10,371 bases of DNA. It comes from Bacillota bacterium (GTDB lineage: Bacteria > Bacillota > Clostridia > Peptostreptococcales > Natronincolaceae). Where the stretch lies: NCBI GenBank assembly GCA_023387935.1, contig JAEWHG010000145.1:1-10371 (forward strand), given 5' to 3'. The notes beneath the pieces are model-generated. The model was not told the origin of the DNA, did no database searches, and worked only from the letters and a program-made list of their open reading frames with translations. Position 1 is the first letter of the stretch. Every line of letters starts with the position of its first letter. The translations under genes were made by a program, and so were the position numbers. This document shows, in pieces, positions 1 through 5,685 of this stretch.

Positions 1-63
1 AGATAAAACTAAACAAAATACACTTAGCATTACTACTACCTTTGTCTTAAACTTTGTTTTCAT
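1..63 (-). CDS. 5' end of an exported or membrane-anchored protein (partial)
   Basis: Only the first 21 codons are inside the window; the gene runs off the left edge. The start is ATG at 63-61, preceded by a strong GGGGAG ribosome binding site about 5-6 nt upstream. The N-terminus begins MKTKFKTK, a lysine-rich n-region, followed by an uninterrupted hydrophobic run (V-V-V-M-L-S-V-F-C-L-V-L-S). This is the layout of a Sec signal peptide or an N-terminal membrane anchor. A cysteine falls within the hydrophobic run, but too little is visible to call a lipobox. The product cannot be named. A promoter and a palindrome lie upstream at 200-236, which implies a leader of roughly 135 nt. Confidence 0.6.
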   Translation of the reverse strand, partial: MKTKFKTKVVVMLSVFCLVLS

Positions 64-199
64 TTAAACTCCCCTTTCTAGTTTTTTACTTGATAATTGT
101 AATTTTTTTATGGGATATTTTCCAATATCTCTGGTTACAATCACCACCTTTAGTTTTGTTAATAAAATGTCACTTTTGTCACTTTTTCGGACATCTCAT

Positions 200-216
200 T
201 GATATGGATCATATCA
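200..216. promoter_or_regulatory. 17-bp perfect palindrome overlapping a -10 box (possible operator)
   Basis: The sequence is TGATATGGATCATATCA: two 7-bp arms around GAT. It covers the predicted -10 box (208-213) and the predicted start site of the promoter reading left. Such a placement is typical of a repressor operator. No regulator gene is visible here, so the identity of the binding protein is unknown. Confidence 0.4.
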
Positions 217-236
217 TGGTTGGTAAATTAATGCAA
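208..236 (-). promoter_or_regulatory. Candidate sigma-A promoter for the left-edge gene
   Basis: On the minus strand, TTGCAT (236-231) is followed by exactly 17 nt and TATGAT (213-208). The -35 hexamer and spacing are identical to those of the two binding-protein promoters at 3982-4010 and 6607-6635. It points to the gene starting at 63, with a predicted transcription start near 201. The -10 box lies inside the palindrome at 200-216. Confidence 0.5.
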
Positions 237-484
237 CTATAATTATTTATAAAGAATAATAATACTTTAAATTTACACTTATATTTCCATATTTTAAAAG
301 TTACAAATCCATATAATTAAGTTATTTACTTATTTTATCTTCAGATTCTTATATATGATTTCACTGAAATTATGTTTTTTTATTCTTTTTAATTTATATA
401 TATTATAGTGCATAATCTTTAAAATATTCTAATTTCAATGCTTTAAGCCTTTTATCGCGTTAACATTTTATCAAAATCATCGAT

Positions 485-523
485 AAAAAAACAATAGATA
501 TGCTTTATACCCCATACCTATTG
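485..523 (-). terminator. Intrinsic terminator of the small gene at 599-793
   Basis: Arms at 492-502 and 513-523 form an 11-bp stem with a 10-nt loop. The single non-Watson-Crick position is A-C on the plus strand but G-U in minus-strand RNA, which gives the direction. A run of seven Us (plus-strand As 485-491) follows the stem on the minus strand. Confidence 0.85.
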
Positions 524-598
524 CTTTTCTTAGATTAATGTTTCTAGATTGACTTTCATTTGCTGATTTAAATCAATACCATCATTTGTAACACTGCA

Positions 599-793
599 TC
601 ATAAGCTAATACCTCTATCCCTGATGATAATAAATTTATCATCTGTGTCTAGTTCAATAGTATTTTTTCTATTTCTATCTAGAGAAATAATATAATCTGG
701 TAAATGATTATTATCTATAACATCATTTTCTATAAAATTAAATGTCCTTTCAATAACATGTTTCAGCTCCCTAACAATATATCTTTTCAACAT
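599..793 (-). CDS. Small hypothetical protein, 64 aa; frame continues after TGA
   Basis: I do not recognise this protein. ATG at 793-791 has an AAGGAG site 9 nt upstream. The 64-residue product is charged and soluble, with no membrane segment or signal peptide. It has an amphipathic N-terminal part (LKRYIVRELKHVIERTFNFIE), then a strand-like end (DDKFIIIRDRGISL). The frame stops at TGA (601-599). The same frame then stays open for 22 more codons of coding-like composition and ends at TAA (532-530), only 7 nt from the terminator stem. With read-through the product would be 87 residues with the recoded position at 65, next to a cysteine. The TGA may be the true stop, a nonsense mutation, or a recoded codon. 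I found no convincing SECIS hairpin after it. The gene is bounded by its own terminator. Confidence 0.55.
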   Translation of the reverse strand: MLKRYIVRELKHVIERTFNFIENDVIDNNHLPDYIISLDRNRKNTIELDTDDKFIIIRDRGISL

Positions 794-939
794 ACGGCAC
801 TACTCCTTGTGAAATAAGTTATTTCTTTGTTTTATAATATCATTAAGGGTTCTAGGCCATAATAAACATTGAAATATTCTGGAAGTAATAATATTATTAT
901 ATTTATTACGCAAAAATCTGCTTTTTTTAAAGTATAACA

Positions 940-976
940 AAAGCAATAGACAGATTTTATACCTATCTATTGCTTT
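940..976 (-). terminator. Hairpin terminator downstream of the chemoreceptor gene
   Basis: Arms 941-953 and 963-975 pair over 13 bp around a 9-nt loop, with an extra A-T pair outside. One position is a G-U pair in minus-strand RNA but a mismatch on the plus strand. The U-rich tail on the minus strand is short (UUUUGUU). The 135 nt between this hairpin and the chemoreceptor stop codon hold no gene that I can see. The arm sequence resembles those of the hairpins at 485-523 and 4071-4111. Confidence 0.65.
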
Positions 977-1110
977 ATTACAACATTTATGTAAAGCAGT
1001 ATTAATTAGATCATACTATACTTTTACTAAACTACCTTACTTTTTATGTTTTTATGCTTAATTTCATAGATCTAAGTAAATGTAATGCTTTAACAGATTA
1101 TGTTTAGATT

Positions 1111-2712
1111 CTAAGCTTTAAATTTATTTATACTCTCCTTCATAGTAGCTGCTAAGTCCCATAGTGCATCACTGGAATTAGCAACTTCCTGCATTGATGC
1201 AGTATGTTCTTCGATTGAAGCTGAAGCTTCTTGGGCTCCTGCTGCATTTTCCTCTGATATAGCAGATAAGCTTTCTACTACATTTATAATTTCATCTTTT
1301 TTTTCTACCATTTCCCAGCCTGATTTATTTATAACTTCTGCTATTACCGTAATTTTCTCTATAGAATCAGATATACCTTCAAATTTATTATTATTCAAAT
1401 CAACACTTTCTGTCTGTGAAGCAGTGATTTCATCTAATCTCTTTATAATAGCTACTGCATTTTCGGTTTTGTCAATAAGCTCAACTACTACTGTTGATAT
1501 TTCTTGGGTAAAATTATGAGATTCTTCTGCAAGTTTTCGCACCTCTTCTGCCACTACTGAAAATCCTCGTCCCGCCTCTCCTGCTCTCGCTGCTTCTATA
1601 GCTGCATTTAGTGCCAACAGGTTAATTTGGTTAGCAATGCTCTTTATCATGTGACTAGAAGCTTCAATTTTTTCTGCACTCTCACTAGTATCTATTATTA
1701 CTTTTCTCACTTTTTTAATAGCTTCATTGTTAGATTCTGTTTTTTCAATAAGTTCTTTTACAGTTTCAATTTCTTCACTTTTTAATATATCTACCTCTTC
1801 TATAAAAACTTTTAATTCCTGTAATAGTTCCTGCTCTTGCTCTACTAAGTGTCCTAAATCCACTATATTTGCTACGCCTCTTTCAGTTTCTTCTGCCTGA
1901 GCAGTAGCTCCTGCAGCAACTTCTTCTATTACTCTTGCGATTTCTTCCATAGAAATAGAGGATTGATTGATTCGTGAATTAAGTTCCTCAAAAAAATCTG
2001 CCACTTCATTAGATACACCCGATACTTCATTTGTAAGATTTCTTAACCGATCTATAACTCTTTGGAAAGCACTTGATAGTAATCCGATTTCATCCTTCTT
2101 TTTCGTAAATTGTTCTGGAATATCTTCCGATATATCTAAATTATCTATAGTTTCAAATAACTGCATAAGTGGCTTTGAAATTCCCTTGTTACTCATAATC
2201 CATACAAATATTAAAATTATTAAGTTTAGAACAAATATAACAACTTGGAATGTTTTTAAAAATGTTACTTTTCCCCTAGAAAAATCTTCTGCCATAGCAA
2301 CTGCTTTATTTGTAGTTTCAAAAAAATCCTCACTCTTGGTTACTAATGTTAACTTATCAGCATTTGTTCTATTTTCATATATATGAACTTTTAAATCTTC
2401 CCAATCTGTTTTTACGTCTTCCATAGCTGCAATAAAATTTTTATCCGTAGCTTTTGGTAATCCTAGCTCGGTGTCACCATGGACCAATCCATTTATTCTT
2501 TTTTCTATTGACGCTATAAGTTGATCGGATTTTTCACCTGCCAATTCCAGCTTAATAAGTCTTTGACTTCCACCTCTAACGATACCAGTATCATTAATTA
2601 CTTTACTGTCAGCAACCATCATTTCTAATTGATAGAATACAGACAGAGCACTACTTAATGAAAAAATTAACAAAATTACTACCACGACTTTAAGCTTCAT
2701 ATTGATTTTCAT
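1111..2712 (-). CDS. Methyl-accepting chemotaxis protein (transmembrane chemoreceptor)
   Basis: At 533 aa this is a full-length chemoreceptor that would signal through CheW and CheA to the flagellar motor. The start is ATG with a GAGGA site 8 nt upstream; the Met at residue 5 has no such site. Visible parts: TM1 about residues 8-27; an extracellular sensor about 28-154; TM2 about 155-173; a HAMP linker about 174-227; then a long helical cytoplasmic domain. The signalling tip at about 358-398 carries the family core NQINLLALNAAIEAARAGE followed by GRGFSVVAEEVRKLAEE. Glu/Gln/Ala-rich stretches near 262-278 and 486-512 look like methylation helices. The sensor begins with an RGGSQRLIKLELAG stretch (46-59) that resembles the QR helix of PilJ/NarX-type sensors, so a small-molecule ligand is possible, but it is not determined. 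There is no C-terminal CheR-binding pentapeptide and no che gene nearby, so it is an orphan receptor. Confidence 0.95.
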   Translation of the reverse strand: MKINMKLKVVVVILLIFSLSSALSVFYQLEMMVADSKVINDTGIVRGGSQRLIKLELAGEKSDQLIASIEKRINGLVHGDTELGLPKATDKNFIAAMEDVKTDWEDLKVHIYENRTNADKLTLVTKSEDFFETTNKAVAMAEDFSRGKVTFLKTFQVVIFVLNLIILIFVWIMSNKGISKPLMQLFETIDNLDISEDIPEQFTKKKDEIGLLSSAFQRVIDRLRNLTNEVSGVSNEVADFFEELNSRINQSSISMEEIARVIEEVAAGATAQAEETERGVANIVDLGHLVEQEQELLQELKVFIEEVDILKSEEIETVKELIEKTESNNEAIKKVRKVIIDTSESAEKIEASSHMIKSIANQINLLALNAAIEAARAGEAGRGFSVVAEEVRKLAEESHNFTQEISTVVVELIDKTENAVAIIKRLDEITASQTESVDLNNNKFEGISDSIEKITVIAEVINKSGWEMVEKKDEIINVVESLSAISEENAAGAQEASASIEEHTASMQEVANSSDALWDLAATMKESINKFKA

Positions 2713-3020
2713 TTACTTCTTCCTCTCCATATAATGATTAGTCAAATAACATGGTATTTCAGCTTTTAGATTTACAAAAATTCCACCAATTTATATTATA
2801 CTGCTAATCAATACCCCATTGTATCATATTAAATCATAGTTATAAAATAAAATTTGTTCATTTCCACCCACAAGCTTTATGTCGTACTCAATTTAAAACT
2901 CTGTTTTAAATTTCAAATACCTAAAATAATATATTTATATTAAATACGATCTTAAAGCATCACCAACCTTCTATTTTTTTAAAAACATCCCAATAGCCAA
3001 AACTTTATATTTTCTTAGAC
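2713..3020. other. Intergenic region upstream of the chemoreceptor
   Basis: About 300 nt without a gene. A minus-strand TATAAT at 2800-2795 could be a -10 box for the chemoreceptor, but no good -35 lies 16-18 nt upstream of it. I also see no match to a sigma-D/FliA motility promoter. The rest is A+T-rich with no recognisable element. Confidence 0.4.
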
Positions 3021-3077
3021 AATAAAAACAGACTGCCTTTCCAACGATTTTAACAATCATCTTAAGGCAATCTGTTT
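3021..3077 (-). terminator. Intrinsic terminator of binding protein 2
   Basis: Arms 3026-3039 and 3064-3077 form a 14-bp stem, with one position that is G-U in minus-strand RNA and a C-A mismatch on the plus strand. The loop is long (24 nt). The minus-strand tail is UUUUUAUU. It starts 11 nt after the stop codon of the binding protein gene at 3089-3919. Confidence 0.85.
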
Positions 3078-3088
3078 AAAATGCTTAT

Positions 3089-3919
3089 CTATAGTTCAGA
3101 TACTTTCTCTATGGCCTCTGTAACAAATTTATCTATAGAACCATTATCCATTAAAGTATCTAGTATCTTATTAATCTCTTCTAATAAGTCTTTATTTCCC
3201 TTTTTAACTGCAACTGCCGTTCCACCTTGTGCATTTTCAAAGGCAACATCTTCTATTAATACTAAATCATCACTTTTGCTTACATATGTCCTTCCTGATG
3301 TTTCCTCTATGACCATTGCGTCTATCTTATTGTTTCTTAATTCTAAAATTATGTCTGGAATCTTATCCAACGCCTTTATTTGAGGATTCTTTATTTTTTC
3401 ATTTGCAGCATCCTCTTGTGTAGTAGCTTTTTGTACGCCAATTCTTTTACCAGTTAAATCCTCAACTGTTTTAAACTTATCTTTATTATCTGCATTAATC
3501 AGTACTCTTTGACGCATTAGATAATAGATTTTAGAAAAATCTACTACCTCAGCTCTTTCAGGCTTTGGAACCATTCCAGCCATTACAAAATCCACCTTAT
3601 CTGCATTAAGTGCCATTAATAGTCCATCGAAGGCCATATCCTTTACTTCTAACTCTACACCTAAACTATCTGCAATTGCCTTTGCTATTTCAATATCAAA
3701 TCCAACATACTCGATTTTACCATCAACTTCATTTATAAATTCATATGGAGGATAGTCAGCACTTGTGCCAATAACTATCTTTCCTGCTTTTTTGATTTTA
3801 TCTACCTTAGACAAATCATCTCCTGTATTATTACTAGCAGCACTATTAGCGCATGCGGTAAATAAAACAATTAATCCTAGAAGACATGAAATCATGGCTA
3901 CCTTTGAAAACTTTTTCAT
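3089..3919 (-). CDS. Amino-acid ABC transporter substrate-binding lipoprotein (binding protein 2)
   Basis: This 276-aa extracellular lipoprotein captures a polar amino acid and delivers it to the membrane permease. The N-terminus MKKFSK is followed by a hydrophobic segment and a lipobox ending LFTAC, with lipidated Cys23. The mature part is an SBP_bac_3 domain (about 44-270), with GTSADYPPYEF (51-61), VGFDIEIAKAIA (72-83), VMAGM (112-116) and an ER pair (121-122). It aligns without gaps to the paralogue at 5686-6540; the length difference lies in the linker after the lipobox. Compared with that paralogue it has Val117 where Thr is expected, keeps Thr166-Thr167, and has ETSG in place of the usual KPVA-type motif (206-209). 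It may bind a different ligand or have altered affinity. ATG is preceded by GGGGGAG. It has its own promoter and terminator, so it is transcribed apart from the permease and ATPase, which lie directly upstream of it. Confidence 0.93.
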   Translation of the reverse strand: MKKFSKVAMISCLLGLIVLFTACANSAASNNTGDDLSKVDKIKKAGKIVIGTSADYPPYEFINEVDGKIEYVGFDIEIAKAIADSLGVELEVKDMAFDGLLMALNADKVDFVMAGMVPKPERAEVVDFSKIYYLMRQRVLINADNKDKFKTVEDLTGKRIGVQKATTQEDAANEKIKNPQIKALDKIPDIILELRNNKIDAMVIEETSGRTYVSKSDDLVLIEDVAFENAQGGTAVAVKKGNKDLLEEINKILDTLMDNGSIDKFVTEAIEKVSEL

Positions 3920-3958
3920 ATGAACTCCCCCTCATTATTTAATAATTATTCATTTAAA

Positions 3959-3972
3959 TGTATAATTATCCT
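3959..3972 (-). promoter_or_regulatory. ARG-box-like site 2 of binding protein 2 promoter
   Basis: AGGATAATTATACA on the minus strand matches TGNATWWWWATNCA except for the first base. It lies just after the predicted start site (about +3 to +16). Its centre is 37 bp from site 1. A near-identical site occupies the same place in the paralogue's promoter (6585-6598). Confidence 0.45.
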
Positions 3973-3981
3973 ATTTGGAAT

Positions 3982-4010
3982 ATTATACAACTATACGAAT
4001 AAATATGCAA
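3982..4010 (-). promoter_or_regulatory. Sigma-A-type promoter of binding protein 2
   Basis: Minus strand: TTGCAT (4010-4005), 17 nt, TATAAT (3987-3982). The predicted start site is near 3975, about 55 nt before the ATG. Both hexamers and the spacing are identical to the promoter at 6607-6635. Confidence 0.75.
3996..4009 (-). promoter_or_regulatory. ARG-box-like site 1 of binding protein 2 promoter
   Basis: TGCATATTTATTCG on the minus strand matches the ArgR-type half-site pair TGNATWWWWATNCA at 13 of 14 positions (last base G, not A). It overlaps the -35 box and the spacer, where binding would block RNA polymerase. A+T-rich DNA gives chance matches, so the support comes mainly from the equivalent site at 6621-6634. 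Confidence 0.45.
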
Positions 4011-4070
4011 CAACTTTTAAAAAAATTTATTATTTTTATTTAATGAAATTCTTCCTACATTCAGAATGAC

Positions 4071-4111
4071 AAAAAAATAGACAGACTATAAAATATAATC
4101 TACCTATTTTT
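4071..4111 (-). terminator. Intrinsic terminator of the permease-ATPase operon
   Basis: Arms 4073-4085 and 4099-4111 form a 13-bp stem. Two adjacent positions are G-U pairs in minus-strand RNA but mismatches on the plus strand. The stem is followed on the minus strand by a run of Us. It lies 14 nt after the ATPase stop codon and separates that operon from the promoter of binding protein 2. Confidence 0.85.
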
Positions 4112-4125
4112 CTATTCATAACTTT

Positions 4126-4848
4126 TTATAATACTTTTCTAAGAAATTCTTGAGTTCTTGGATGCTGAGGATGATCAAAAATATCCTTCGGAACACCTTC
4201 CTCTACGATTTTTCCATCATCCATAAACATTAATCTAGTTCCCACTTCTCTAGCAAAACCCATTTCATGGGTTACTACTATCATTGTCATGCCATCCTTT
4301 GCTAGGTCTTTCATTACTTCCAATACTTCTCCTACCATTTCTGGGTCTAATGCAGAAGTAGGCTCATCAAATAACATTATTTCAGGAGACATAGCTAAAG
4401 CTCTTACTATTGCTATTCTTTGCTTTTGTCCACCAGATAATTGATTAGGGTATGCTGATGCTTTGTCTGCAAGGCCTACCTTATTGAGTAGATCCATAGC
4501 TGTTTTTTCTGCTTCATCTTTCGCTTTTTTCTTTATTTTTATAGGTGCTAATATAATATTATCTAGAACTGTCATATGAGGAAAAAGGTTGAATTGCTGA
4601 AATACCATTCCTATATTTTGTCTTAATAAATCTATATTCGCTCCCTTTTCAGTTATGCTATTCCCTTCTAAAGTTATTTCTCCAGCTGTAGGTTCTTCTA
4701 ATAGATTAAGGCATCTTAAAAATGTACTTTTTCCAGACCCACTAGGACCAATAACTACAACCACTTCACCTTTTTTAATATGGGTATTTATGTCTTTTAA
4801 TACATTCAGTTTTCCGAAACTTTTTTTCAGTCCTCTTACTTTAATCAC
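4126..4848 (-). CDS. Polar amino-acid ABC transporter ATPase (GlnQ/ArtP/HisP type)
   Basis: This 240-aa cytoplasmic ATPase powers import through the adjacent permease, working as a dimer. All family motifs are intact: Walker A GPSGSGKST (34-42), Q-loop Gln84 in FQQFNLFPH, signature LSGGQKQR (137-144), Walker B IMLFDEP (157-163), D-loop SALD (165-168) and switch His194 in VVTHEMGF. Length is normal for the family. The start is GTG at 4848-4846, with AGGAGG 10 nt upstream (4864-4859). The start overlaps the last 8 nt of the permease gene, which implies translational coupling. The family is certain; the substrate is not encoded in this subunit. The ARG-box-like sites upstream of both binding proteins suggest arginine or another basic amino acid (inference). 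Confidence 0.96.
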   Translation of the reverse strand: MIKVRGLKKSFGKLNVLKDINTHIKKGEVVVVIGPSGSGKSTFLRCLNLLEEPTAGEITLEGNSITEKGANIDLLRQNIGMVFQQFNLFPHMTVLDNIILAPIKIKKKAKDEAEKTAMDLLNKVGLADKASAYPNQLSGGQKQRIAIVRALAMSPEIMLFDEPTSALDPEMVGEVLEVMKDLAKDGMTMIVVTHEMGFAREVGTRLMFMDDGKIVEEGVPKDIFDHPQHPRTQEFLRKVL

Positions 4849-5521
4849 TTACCTTCATCCTCCTTTCAACAATTCCTAATAATTTAGATAGTGAAAAGGT
4901 TAAAATAAAGTAAATTACAGCAGCTACTAATAGAGGCTCAAGTGGTATGAAAGTATTACCCCTTACAGTGTTTGCATTATACATAAGATCATGTATACCA
5001 ATAATAGATACTATTGAAGATTCTTTTATAACAACTATAAATTCATTACCTAAAGCAGGTAAAATGTTCTTAAATGCTTGAGGTACTATAATATGTCTCA
5101 TGGCCGTATAATAAGGCATCCCTAAAGATCTAGCCGCTTCCATTTGTCCTTTATCTACTGACTGAATACCGGAACGTATGATTTCTGCTACATATGCTCC
5201 ACTATTAATAGATAATGCAATGATACCTGCAACAAATTCTTCTCCTGCGCTACCTAAAAAAGGGAAAGTCGGAAAATTGATGCCTATGGCAGGTAATCCA
5301 TAATATATGATAAATATTTGTACCATCAGTGGGGTTCCTCTAATAACTTCTACGTATGCAGTTGAAATAAAATTAAATAATTTGTTCTTAGAAATTCTCA
5401 TTAAGGCTAAAATTATGCCAAATACAACTCCTAAGGCTACTGTAAAAAATGCTAATAATACTGTGTTTTTAGCTCCAACTAAAAAAAAGTTGTAATATTG
5501 CGGTAAAAAACTGAAATTCAT
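4841..5521 (-). CDS. Polar amino-acid ABC transporter permease (HisM/ArtQ/GlnP family)
   Basis: This 226-aa integral membrane subunit forms the translocation path, probably as a homodimer because no second permease gene is present. Hydrophobic segments lie near 18-40, 54-76, 95-112, 160-178 and 193-216. The family motif RGTPLMVQ is at 61-68. The EAA loop that docks on the ATPase, EAARSLGMPYYTAMRHIIVPQA, begins at residue 128 and ends at 149. I chose ATG at 5521-5519 because AAGGAAGG lies 7 nt upstream and MNFSFLPQYY is a normal family N-terminus. The frame stays open to an ATG at 5575, but that would add 18 mostly charged residues, lies in a hairpin and has no ribosome binding site. The gene follows binding protein 1 after 164 nt of hairpin-rich spacer and overlaps the ATPase gene. 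Confidence 0.95.
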   Translation of the reverse strand: MNFSFLPQYYNFFLVGAKNTVLLAFFTVALGVVFGIILALMRISKNKLFNFISTAYVEVIRGTPLMVQIFIIYYGLPAIGINFPTFPFLGSAGEEFVAGIIALSINSGAYVAEIIRSGIQSVDKGQMEAARSLGMPYYTAMRHIIVPQAFKNILPALGNEFIVVIKESSIVSIIGIHDLMYNANTVRGNTFIPLEPLLVAAVIYFILTFSLSKLLGIVERRMKVSD

Positions 5522-5528
5522 TTTTAGC

Positions 5529-5536
5529 CCTTCCTT
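5529..5536 (-). promoter_or_regulatory. Ribosome binding site that fixes the permease start
   Basis: AAGGAAGG on the minus strand, 7 nt before the ATG at 5521. It favours this start over the in-frame ATG 54 nt upstream at 5575. Confidence 0.75.
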
Positions 5537-5554
5537 TCTATTATTAATTTTTAT

Positions 5555-5615
5555 ACGCCGTAATAAGAACCCCACCCATCAACTCAATCGAGACTCAAGA
5601 TGGGTTCCGAGCCCC
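5555..5615 (-). repeat. GC-rich palindromic block in the binding protein-permease spacer
   Basis: These 61 nt have 33 G+C (54%), against about 30% around them. ACCCATC (5574-5580) pairs with GATGGGT (5599-5605) around an 18-nt loop that itself contains CTC/GAG complementarity. There is no U-run after it on either strand, so it is a poor terminator. It could be a small REP- or MITE-like unit, or an mRNA stem that makes downstream expression lower than that of the binding protein. The composition difference suggests it was inserted (inference). Confidence 0.45.
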
Positions 5616-5638
5616 TTGTTGTATTTACAATAAACATA

Positions 5639-5660
5639 CAGATGGAGATACCTCCATCTG
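5639..5660 (-). terminator. Hairpin after binding protein 1 (leaky terminator or mRNA stabiliser)
   Basis: CAGATGGAG, a GTAT loop and CTCCATCTG form a perfect 9-bp stem, 25 nt after the stop codon of binding protein 1. The following minus-strand sequence (UAUGUUUAUUG) is only moderately U-rich. In operons of this kind a hairpin after the binding-protein gene often allows more binding protein than permease to be made; that role is inferred here. Confidence 0.55.
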
Positions 5661-5685
5661 ATAAGCAAAGCTCTGAATTTTGTAT

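Larger units (their letters stand above)
64..484. other. AT-rich intergenic region and leader
   Basis: This 420-nt gap lies between the left-edge gene and the terminator at 485-523. It contains the promoter and palindrome at 200-236, a tandem pair of a 9-bp unit (tgtcacttt, 168-176 and 177-185), and a 6-bp hairpin with a GGAA loop on the minus strand (114-129). From about 240 to 480 it is very A+T-rich and I see no gene, RNA or convincing signal. A plus-strand frame at 54-242 lacks a ribosome binding site and is not believed. Confidence 0.5.

Noticed and set aside
54..242. Plus-strand open frame of 62 codons
   Set aside because: It overlaps the start of the minus-strand exported gene and its leader, has no ribosome binding site, and consists of the Phe/Leu/Ile-rich sequence expected from A+T-rich noncoding DNA.
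240..480. Possible small RNA or CRISPR-like repeats in the AT-rich gap
   Set aside because: No regularly spaced repeats and no promoter-terminator pair bracket the region; TATAAT-like strings occur at chance level in such DNA.
530..601. Definite selenocysteine insertion in the small gene
   Set aside because: The frame extension is suggestive, but no hairpin after the TGA fits a bacterial SECIS well. Reported only as a question.
1967..2386. Plus-strand open frame of 139 codons opposite the chemoreceptor
   Set aside because: It is the antisense shadow of a well-supported chemoreceptor gene and has no family motif or ribosome binding site.
3081..3383. Plus-strand frame opposite the end of binding protein 2
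   Set aside because: Antisense shadow of a conserved SBP domain, without its own start signal.
5522..5575. Longer permease start at ATG 5575
   Set aside because: The added 18 residues are charged and unlike the family, the ATG is inside a GC-rich hairpin, and a proper ribosome binding site lies before the ATG at 5521.
5555..5660. Riboswitch or T-box between SBP1 and permease
   Set aside because: No T-box antiterminator sequence, no lysine, SAM or glycine riboswitch landmarks and no clear terminator/antiterminator pair could be seen.
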